Assembly (NCBI GenBank): GCA_035610835.1
Contig: CM069452.1
Coordinates: forward strand, 4,802,171-4,866,170
Reading direction: 5' to 3'
Length of the DNA stretch: 64,000 nt
Source of the DNA: Ophiura sarsii
Lineage: Eukaryota > Echinodermata > Ophiuroidea > Amphilepidida > Ophiuridae
Of the stretch, positions 55,617-64,000 are shown one piece after another. The notes beneath the pieces are model-generated. The model was given only the letters and a program-made list of their open reading frames with translations. It ran no database searches and was not told the DNA's origin. Numbering within the stretch: position 1 is the first letter of the stretch; every line of letters starts with the position of its first letter. The translations under genes and the position numbers were made by a program.

Positions 55617-58600
55617 GTAAGTACCTTTATTTAACTCCTTTGTAAAAATCTGTATGATTTGTGTGTTCTACGTGTCAGGAAAAACTTGAGAACGGCATGC
55701 ATTTCGATGTTTTGTACAGGTGGTTTTACAGTCTTGCGATCTCAATACACCAGCAATGACATGCCAATTTAACTTTGGTCTTATTTAATTATGTTCAGCC
55801 AGCAACAGGTTGTTTTAAACTTTAAATGGTGCTATCTTGTTCTCTGCCCTGTAACGCGTATGGAATGCTGTGAAATGTGTGTGCTTATTCTATTTCCGAT
55901 TTCATTTTAAATTAACAATAAACACAAAATGAACTATGATTGAAATGTTGTTGTTGTGTTTTCATGAACAGGAAAGCAAACACAACATGGCACGCTTTTG
56001 AATTTAAAATGGAATTAGAACTGTGGCGTAGCCAGAGCAATGTTCGAGTCGTGTCGGTTGAGATTGGCACTGTAGATGTCCGTTTATCGAGCTCGATTTG
56101 TCGCGCCTGTTTGGGGATGTACCATCATGACCATGTCACAACCCCACCCCCTCCCCACCGGCATAATAAACCGTATACTTCATGATTTGACTATTGATCG
56201 GATCTATTTAACCCCCTAAAATACAGGATTGCGGCCCCCCCTCTCTCACTCAAGTTTCACTCAGCGAATTAATACACAAGAGCGTGGGCACACACAAGGC
56301 TCTCATAACGCAACAGGGCGCACTGTGGGTGTATAATGTGCATCCTTTTCGTAATGTGATTGCATGCATACATTTCTATTACTTTTGCATGCCATGCAGA
56401 TAGATTGAAACCGCATATTTCTTGCCAATTTGGAACAGATTAAACTTGTGAACTATCAATCCTTGTCTTGTCTTGTAGAGTTGACTTCCAAAACCATCCG
56501 CTAGGGATTATGACTGGAAGTTTGCGAGAGTGGACGGTTAGTTGTTGGGACGGGGAGGGAGGTGTTTATCAGGGTTTTGGACGGTGTCTTTGAATGTCGC
56601 ACTGGATATTATGTTGACGGTTTGCTGTGGTAGGGTGTTCCACAGGCGGACGCTCTCTGGGAAGAATGAGTCCATATTAACGGTGTTGATATACACTGGA
56701 AGGCAGAGTACTGCTTGTCGTGGCCGCGTCTGGGCCGGTCTGGTTTCAGGTTGATGTAGTGAGTAAGCACCTTGATTAATGGCTCAAACTCTTTCCATTG
56801 CCAAGAAAATCTGACTTGACCCTACTTTTTTGACAGTATCTAAATTTGGCTTTTAAGGGTAGATTCCTTGAATAAATTTAGGCATAGTAAATGTGTCCAA
56901 TTCATTTGTATCATACATGTATGTATAACACACATCCTATTTCATGTACATGTAACTAGCTACCTCTGACACATCTCGCTATATATATTCAGGGCTTGAA
57001 TTAATCAAAGGCATCAATGCCCCACCTAGTAGCCTTGGTGCAGGCCTTCACGTTTGAGGCGTGCGAGTGCGATCGCACGCCATCGCACGCCTGAAATGGT
57101 TTCGAGAAGAGCGATTTATTGCACGCCTAAAAAAAAAAATTATAAAAAAAAAAAAAAAAAAAATAATTAAAATTATTAAAAAAAATTATCAAAAATAGGA
57201 CCTTAGACGACTCGTATTTGACCCTTAATAACCCACATAATACCCCTTGACCCACACCATTAGGGATAATAACTCCTAACCTAAGATCTTATACTAAATT
57301 ATTCTTATCAAAAGTATGATTTTTTCAACACTGAAAATGAAAGTGTATATACATACATTAACATACAGGTTTACTTGTCTTAACAGTTAGCCCCAGGAAT
57401 GGCAAATCTACCTTATTTTGTTGTTGATTAATGTAGATTAATTACCCGGGACTCGCTCCCAACCTTACGCCATGTGCAGTTTGTTTTGATTCCACGATCC
57501 CGATTTGGTCATAAAACAGCACACCTAATTTTTTTGAGGAGTGCAATTTATGGCACACCTACAGCACACCTCAATGTTTTGAGGAGTGCGATTTAAAGCA
57601 CACCTTCAATTTTCAAACGTGAAGGCCTGTGGTGCCCTCAAATCCTGGCTGTTTTTACTCCATTCAAATGTACATAATGGCCTTGGATAAGTTGGTGCTC
57701 CTTTTAAATTGTCTGCCCTTTTCATTTCTTATTTCAAGGCCTGGCTATATCGTAATACATACATGTATGAAGTAAAACTATTCCACCGATGTGATGATGT
57801 GATATGTCATATTTTCATCAATATTTTCAACTCTTTTTTTACTTAAATGACATAAATTTTAGCTTATCAATAAAAAATCTTATTTTCAAGACTATAATTG
57901 TAATCTCTGTTATATGGCTAAAAAGCCCATTCAATTTCTGAGAAAAAATTACTTAAACAATTTGTGTTGCATTCATTCATGCAATCATGCTATGCTACAG
58001 AAATCTTCATCAGTTATATTTCAGAGTTTGCACTCCACTCTTCAACTCATTCTAAATATAATTAGACTTAGTGGCGGAACTGAACCGTCTCATTCTTCTG
58101 TCTCACAATTGGTGGCTGTGGTGGGATTGTGCATGTTTGTAACAAGACCAATTAAATACCTCATCATACATGTTCCACCAGTTCATTACTTTCATGTTTA
58201 TACAAAGGAGAAAAATGTATTCAAATGTAGGTATTGTTTAAAATGTACCATGCTGCACAGTGGTGTAAATTTGTTTTGGCATGTGGGGGGGGGGGGGGGG
58301 GGGGGGGGTGGGGGTGGGGGGTGGGGGTGGGGGAGATGATTGGCTGGCTGACTGGCTCGTTAGGGCCAATTGTGCACATGGGGTGTCTGAGGAGAATGTG
58401 TCCCTCATAAGCTGAAAAAGTGTTTTTTGAAATGGGATTTGCGCGAATACTTTTAAGGAAAATTTAGATAAACTCCCAATACATTAATAGTAATACCATT
58501 CCCATTTCTATGTCAGTGAACACACATGCATAACAATGGGGAGAGGGGGATGATTGCATAGGCCACCGCCTCTGGTCAAATATTGAATATAGTGCGCTAC

Positions 58601-61600
58601 AGTGCATTTTCCCTATCCCTTGGTTAGACTAAAAACGAGATTGCATTTTTGCCTACCCCTATATGTTATAGGGGTATGTGGGGGTGTATGTTATATATAT
58701 AGGGGTAAGCAAAAAACAAGATTGTGTTTTTGTTATATATGGGGTAGGCAAAAACAAAGATCCCTCCTACCTATCCCTACGTAAATGCCATGCTTACTGT
58801 ACTTTTTGTCCATGCATGTAAAAAATCCTCTTGGATCATTTTGATTTGTTGTTGTTGATAATACAGAAATTGTCGGTGAAGTGCAATTGAGAAAGTACGG
58901 GAAATTTCTGGAGGAATATGCCACCCAGCTGAAGGGAATAGAAGATGCTTTGGATGACTCCATCGGGGATGTCTGGGATTTTACATTGGATCCCATATCG
59001 CTACAGGTAAATAGCAACATTAACCTTTTGATTACAACCCAATTACTGATGTCTGGGATTTTACATTGGATCCCATATCGCTACAGGTAAACAGCTAATT
59101 TAACCTTTAGATAACAACCCAATTACTGATGTCTGGGATTTTACATTGGATCCCATATCGCTACAGGTAAACAGCTAAATTAACCTTTTGATTACAACCC
59201 AATTAATGATGAATCTTAAATGTTCAATCCGTGCATCCATTCCACTTTTGTAAGCAGAGTGATGACCCGCTATTTAGGCCATTGACTTTTATCACAATGT
59301 AACCTTAGCATTGGGTTGAAGGCTCTTGAAAGTTGGCTTGTTGACCAAATTGAAATGTAAATGAATTCACCTGCATCAGGATTGTTGGCAGGGTCAGAAA
59401 TTCGAGGAGAATCCGAGAATCCATTCTCGCAATGATTCCCGTCGNNNNNNNNNNNNNNNNNNNNNNNNNNNNNNNNNNNNNNNNNNNNNNNNNNNNNNNN
59501 NNNNNNNNNNNNNNNNNNNNNNNNNNNNNNNNNNNNNNNNNNNNCCCCAAATTTCTTCTCTTGCCCTCTTCAAATAAACCACAAATTGGCTGGTCCGCTT
59601 ATGCAAATATATATAGTATGCTCCGATCACTTAGTTTCTTTTATTTGCGCATCAGCATATTTTGATATCAGAAGAAACCACATATTTTAAATAATGAGAA
59701 ATAATGAGAAAAATATTATTTTTCTCATTATTTCTGTAAAATGTTTGGCACAAGATACGTTTCATTTAGACGTTATAGGCCAAAATGCAGTGAATTACTG
59801 TCAAAGATAACCCGGCCAGTTTGTGTACTACTCAATGGGCAAATTTCATGTCACCTTGTGCTTCTAAATAAGAACCATTGGAGTTACGCAACTCTAACTT
59901 TGGAATACGACTTTTTTAAGGATGACCCTTACCTTTTTAATTTTCGTATTCCATGTATTTGATATGATATTTGTACTTCAATAATCACATTTAACATTAC
60001 ATTGTTGTGCTTTTATTTCAGTATTTGCCGTATGAACAAACAACTCTTCTGGAACTTGTGAAGACAGACAATAAGGTATTTAATATTAACCCATATGTTT
60101 TCACCCGGGGGGGGGGGGGGGGGGAGGGGGGTACTCACCTAATACGGTATGCGGGGATGTGCCGCTCTAATGGGTGTATGATGTGTGCTGGAAATTCCCT
60201 AATAATGGGTAACTTTTTACAAATGGTTGCGAACATTTGGTATATTTTCCCGATAATTTGCAAAAATTTGGTCTATAATGAAGCAAAATCCTTAGAAATG
60301 GGTACCGTTTTTCGCAAAATCACCATTAGAAATGGGTAGGGGTTTTGAATCTCCAGCGGCACACCACCGACCGAACCAAATCCGAGTGTCATGTCCTGTG
60401 GCTGACAGCAAAATTGTTAACTTGATTTGTTGGGAGTGGCTCTTTCAATTCATTCTCTTCTTTCATCTTTTTTTCTCACATTTTAATAAACTTTTCCTAT
60501 CATTTCCACATATTTGCTCAATTAGAACAATATAGTTTGTTGTCAAAATTGTGCATTATAATTGTTACATTATAGGTCCAGTACTTTCTAGGTGTATGTG
60601 ACATACATGTAGATTGCATTTGCTAAACTGTGTGCATGCTCACACGAAGACCTTGTATTATATATTTATTTATTTTACGAGGAATCCTTGTTTTAATTTC
60701 TCCATATTTCTGTAATTTCAGATATTTAACAAAGTGATCACAGTATTTGCATCGCTATGCTGTGAGATGAGCACACTACAACATGAGGTAGGTCTGTCTA
60801 CATTTAGGCTGCAAAATAAAGGGGTTTGTCTCCAGGCCTTGACAAAATGGGCAAATTGGGAAGCTCCTTGCCAGGAAATTTGGGCCTCTTGATGGAAATT
60901 TGGCTCTTCCATACAAAGAAATACATCAGAAATAGTGGGATTTGTTTTTCATTTTGGAGGGAAATTTGGGTTAGCTTGCAGGGAAATCAACATTTTTCCA
61001 GGCCTGTTTGTCTCGTATATCTGCACACGACCATCATAGCGCATTAGTTTACGCGCTGGACTTTTTAAAGGTGTTTTTTGTGGCGCTATTTAATAATTAG
61101 AGACACACACTCTTACATAGAGAACGTGACTAAAATGTTGTGTTGATGTTTGCAGTGCACCACATAGACTTGCTTCAAGTCTCTCATGTTAGTCATTTCC
61201 ATCTTCCATCTTATTTTTGCTAATTACCTTTTAGTATGCCAGTCATGACACTTTACAATAATGTCCTTAAAATATAAGGTCACACCATTGACCCTAGCCA
61301 CTGTTGAGCCATATTACTAATCTACTACCCCAGTCACCATCTACCCAGGTTACTGATCTGCTCGACCCAACCGAGCTAGGGATGTGTAGGTATGTAGGCT
61401 GGGACACAGTCTGCTTATTGTACCTGTATCCAGTTAGCAAAATTGTTCTGTGGCAGGAAATAATAAGTACAGCAGTTTCAACTGTAGTAGTATAGTGTAA
61501 AAGGGGGTGAGTGATCAGCCTGGAACCAAGGCTATGCACCACACTGTTGACGTTTTTTTGTCAGTTTTGAGCATGTATGTTCGTGCAAGGGTTGTTAGGA

Positions 61601-63201
61601 AGGGGAGGACAATCTGGTGAGTGGAATCAGTGGCAACACATTTTTCACAGCAATCGGCACTGACTCCCCCCCCCCCCCCCCCCCCCCCCCTCCCCTCCCC
61701 CGATCCGACAGCACCAACCAACTTATCAGTCAGGCTCTAAATTGTAGTTTTTGAAAGTTATTCAGAATTTTTAGCAATTGAATTCTGGTCCAGAATGATG
61801 TAGAACACAGCCACAAATATTATCAACATTGTCTCATATTACATTTTCAATGATTCATATCGCATATCATATAATTACAGCTCATTTGTTATGTTTTTAA
61901 GTCATTTCTCTCCCCCCCCCCCATTATTTTGCAAATTTGTCATCAATTAAATCGTTGGTGATGATTTTGTCCTTTTAAAAGTTCATTTTGAAACAGTTAA
62001 ACATTACATTTTTGCATACATGGACATTTAACACATTTTGTAGTTGTTAAGAATACAATTTTTTTTTACCAATGAAAAAAGGCTAAATTTCTGAATATTC
62101 GATATTGCAAAAATGTAGGTTTATCTGGAACCACAAAAAGAATGATGCTGCAAAAAATATTGGTGGGTGACTCAGGTCGCATATGGTAACAATTCTGAAA
62201 CAAACTTTACAAATGGGTCAACTTTGGAGTGTTTAGTCACCTTAGAAACAAATGTTGATGGTTGTTAAGTAAATATGTGAGTCATGATGAATTACCTTAA
62301 AATAGGACCTTTAATAGCTGTAATTTGATTGGCAGGATATCAGATTTCTGCACACATGTACTTAATAAATGTAGACCTATTAACATAAACATTATATTTT
62401 AATATTTGTTAGGCAAAAAGGGTTTGTCTTGAACTTACCACTCCATATAATTTTTTTCTCTCAATATTTTTACAATACTGATTGTTTTTCAAACATTTTT
62501 TCTAACACAGGTTACTCGATTTTAGACAAAAAGTTTTTCTTGAACTTCCTGTAACTTCAATATTTTAACAATAAATTTTAACAATTTTTCAAACAAAGGT
62601 AACTCCATTTTCTGTCATATTTCTGTACAATTTTTTAAGTCTGAATTATCTCACCTCATCCTTGTATTTTATGTTTAATTACAACAGGCTGAAACCAAAT
62701 TCTATCCAGGATTGATGTACTATGGGGAAGGGGGTAAGTAAATATAATATTAGACCTGAATAGTCAGTTTGGCAATATAAGCGCGCGTTAGTTTATTGAT
62801 GCGCGTTAGAAGAAAAAAAATAATGAACAAAAAAAATAATTAAAAACAAAACAACAAAAAAACCCAGATTTTTCAGATTTTCATTGATCACATCATATTA
62901 GATACAAAAGTTCACTTTTACAAAGATTTCAATATTTTATATTTATTAAAAAAAAAACACTTTAAAACTTTGCATTCCACATTAAGTTTTGAAAAACTGA
63001 AGAGCTTTGAGACAAAAGTTTTTTTTAATATAGCCTTAACTTACAGACTTAAGATAAATTGACTGTTATGAAATAGGGCCCTAGTGAACATTTTATATGG
63101 CAATATTCTAATGTGTCCCTATTTTCTTTACAGAGCCAGAATCTGGCCTTGAGGAAGGTGAAGCACAGGTTCAGATGGGTCGCATGATGACATTTATGCA
63201 G
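55556..63201 (+). CDS. WASHC4: WASHC4 (WASH complex subunit 4, SWIP), 5' six coding exons, partial
   Basis: Exons 55556-55616, 58867-59006, 60022-60075, 60722-60787, 62688-62733 and 63134-63201 give one 145-codon frame with consistent phases and GT-AG introns; the family protein is about 1170 residues, so most lies to the right. WASHC4 is a structural subunit of the WASH complex, which activates Arp2/3 on endosomes for retromer-dependent sorting (family knowledge). Blocks matching human WASHC4 as recalled: W.FD...DDGS at the start, [20 protein letters not shown] ([20 protein letters not shown]), [57 protein letters not shown] and [12 protein letters not shown]. No signal peptide or membrane segment. 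Confidence 0.93.
56500..56830 (-). pseudogene. LINE 3' coding scrap
   Basis: Minus strand: [39 protein letters not shown], a frameshift, then [20 protein letters not shown]. The SFFP..VR.WN.LP motif is the hallmark of the C-terminus of many LINE (Jockey/CR1/L2-type) ORF2 proteins. It lies in WASHC4 intron 1. Confidence 0.7.
57041..57629. mobile_element. hAT-like element with 5-bp target duplication
   Basis: TIR CAGGCCTTCACGTTTGA and complement TCAAACGTGAAGGCCTG, flanked by direct TGGTG (57036-57040 and 57630-57634). Subterminal GCGATCGCACGCC and GCACACCT/GAGGAGTGCG motifs repeat in both orientations. The centre is A-rich; no transposase. Confidence 0.75.
57635..58866. other. WASHC4 intron 1, 3' part
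   Basis: No gene recognised. The open frame 57914-58339 has no family motif and ends in the G homopolymer at 58284-58335. Segment 58640-58760 has three related AGGGGTA(T/A)G units. Confidence 0.5.
58284..58335 (+). repeat. Long G-run
   Basis: Mostly uninterrupted G with a few T; likely polymorphic and error-prone in assembly. Confidence 0.9.
58867..59006 (+). CDS. WASHC4: WASHC4 coding exon 2
   Basis: Codons 21-67. Acceptor GATAATACAG, donor GTAAAT, phase 0 at the end. It encodes the highly conserved [20 protein letters not shown] and [18 protein letters not shown]. Its last 39 nt and the donor are part of an 80-bp triplication. Confidence 0.93.
58968..59207 (+). repeat. 80-bp triplication across WASHC4 exon 2 donor
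   Basis: Units start at 58968, 59048 and 59128, each GATGTCTGGGATTTTACATT ... CTACAGGTAAA ... CAATTACT (or AATGAT). Each carries the last 39 nt of exon 2, the splice donor and 41 nt of intron, with only a few substitutions. Confidence 0.95.
59445..59544. other. Assembly gap (100 N)
   Basis: Exactly 100 N, so its true size is unknown. The left flank has GAGAATCC/ATTCTCGC motifs like the element at 29680-30147, suggesting a repeat broke the assembly. Confidence 0.98.
59655..59930 (-). mobile_element. Truncated TTAA-family MITE copy
   Basis: Inverted relative to the 47.6-kb copy; contains GTACTACTCAATGGGCAA, AGAACCATTGGAGTTACGCA and AAGGATGACC. Termini are missing. Confidence 0.7.
60022..60075 (+). 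CDS. WASHC4: WASHC4 coding exon 3 (54 nt)
   Basis: Codons 68-85: [18 protein letters not shown]. Acceptor TTATTTCAG, donor GTATTT; phase 0 at both ends. Confidence 0.92.
60104..60130 (+). repeat. G-run
   Basis: G homopolymer with one A, in WASHC4 intron 3. The rest of 60076-60721 shows only short GGGTA repeats and no gene. Confidence 0.9.
60722..60787 (+). CDS. WASHC4: WASHC4 coding exon 4 (66 nt)
   Basis: Codons 86-107: [20 protein letters not shown] then HE. Acceptor TAATTTCAG, donor GTAGGT; phase 0 at both ends. Confidence 0.92.
60788..62687. other. WASHC4 intron 4, no gene seen
   Basis: AT-rich intron with a C-run at 61665-61691 and a shorter one at 61912-61921. No conserved frame or defined element was recognised. 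Confidence 0.5.
62688..62733 (+). CDS. WASHC4: WASHC4 coding exon 5 (46 nt)
   Basis: Codons 108-122 plus one base: [15 protein letters not shown]. Acceptor TTACAACAG, donor GTAAGTA; ends phase 1. Confidence 0.92.
62775..63036. mobile_element. Rearranged copy of the 37124-37323 MITE family
   Basis: GATGCGCGTTAGAAGAAAAA and TTGATCACATCATA are in opposite orientation to the 37-kb copy, while GAGCTTTGAGACAAAAGTTT and TTAATATAGCC are in the same orientation. The element has an internal inversion or is composite. Confidence 0.5.
63134..63201 (+). CDS. WASHC4: WASHC4 coding exon 6
   Basis: Codons 123-145: [20 protein letters not shown] then FMQ. Acceptor TCTTTACAG, donor GTAGGAG; ends phase 0. The next exon is not in the window. 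Confidence 0.9.
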
Positions 63202-64000
63202 GTAGGAGCAGCAGGCTAATTTCTTTTTGTTGCTTGCCCTCGTGTATAACAGTCCCGAACGTGTCCTTTTTTTCTTCTTTTTTGCTTTCTTTCTTTTTTG
63301 CAAAAAAAAAAGAAGTTTTTACAATTTGTTTTGCAAAAACAAATTCAAGTCACGTATATGACCTTGATCGAGCCCTTGTGACCCCATATGGGACATCTAA
63401 GGTCCTGTTTTGGACTTAGACATTGAAAAAATGTAAGACCGACCGACCCTACCTTTTGGAGAGCATCTATGGGCAAGCAGAAAAAGAAAGAATTATGGCC
63501 TCAGTTGTTTAGTACTGCAAGTTGTAAGAGGCACTTACTTACCTTGTTCATCGGCCCTCATTATAAATGTGGTTGAAGTATAAAATATTTTTATACCATT
63601 GAAAAGAAAAGCTCTATGTATTTTTGAGAATAAATGTACTGTGTGATAGCTTTCTATTTTTAAATTTGCTATATTTAGGGTGTAAAGAAACAGTACTGTA
63701 GAGCCTATCGTCTGCTGGTTTCAAAGTTTTTTGTTCTAACCAGGGTTGTCAGTAATGCGGTCCATGTCGGTCGGGCGGAGCCAGCACTCACGATTGCCGA
63801 CCGGGTAAAAAAAGGGTAAAAAACGGCACTCTAAAAAATTTAATTTTTTTTTACAATTTGTAGATCAAATCATTAAACTGCCTCAAAGAACATGAAATTA
63901 TGTGGCAGGAACCCTCAAAGTGCATTAAAAAAACCCTAAAAAAACACATTAAAAAGGCCTCTAGACCCATGCCATGATCCACTGCACTTCGTTCGCAACA
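63202..64000. other. WASHC4 intron 6, partial
   Basis: No further exon recognised before the window ends. Ordinary AT-rich intron with a CpG-richer patch at 63750-63810. Confidence 0.5.

Noticed and set aside
57914..58339. 141-residue plus-strand open frame in WASHC4 intron 1
   Set aside because: It ends in a glycine run made by a G homopolymer, with no recognisable domain and no splice context; probably chance.

Overview
This AT-rich, intron-rich eukaryotic window comes from an invertebrate deuterostome-type genome. An echinoderm or hemichordate is my best guess from the overall look of the introns and repeats, but nothing here fixes the species. There are no operons and no prokaryotic features. 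Three conserved single-copy animal genes can be read exon by exon with consistent splice phases. (1) GKAP1, minus strand, first four coding exons between 1161 and 19680; its 3' part lies off the left edge. (2) PPP4R2, minus strand, complete, six coding exons from 50093 down to the stop at 32039, 684 codons. (3) WASHC4 (SWIP), plus strand, first six coding exons from 55556 to 63201; most of the gene lies off the right edge. PPP4R2 and WASHC4 are divergent, with start codons about 5.5 kb apart. GKAP1 and PPP4R2 are separated by about 12.4 kb without a recognisable gene.

Layout: 1-19680 GKAP1 exons embedded in introns of 2.9, 6.9 and 7.9 kb that hold microsatellites, several long fold-back repeats, a Helitron-like element and a satellite array loaded with perfect DR1 nuclear-receptor motifs. 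19681-32038 is intergenic and contains many miniature transposons. 32039-50093 is PPP4R2, including a dead partial copy of its exon 3, nested MITEs, a LINE fragment and tRNA-derived SINEs in introns. 50094-55555 is intergenic and carries a decayed LINE split by a small TIR element. 55556-64000 is the start of WASHC4, with an exact 80-bp triplication over the exon 2 splice donor and a 100-N assembly gap in intron 2.

The three genes have unrelated cell-biological roles as known from their families: GKAP1 anchors cGMP-dependent kinase at the Golgi, PPP4R2 is a regulatory subunit of protein phosphatase 4, and WASHC4 is a scaffold of the endosomal WASH actin-nucleation complex. I see no functional cluster.

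Most of the remaining sequence is transposon-derived. Several elements can be delimited to the base by terminal inverted repeats plus target-site duplications (TTAA, TA, TAA, CAT, 5-bp and 8-bp types). Two nested insertions can be resolved. No convincing new protein-coding system was found; the most notable items are the DR1 satellite, the PPP4R2 exon duplication and the WASHC4 donor triplication.
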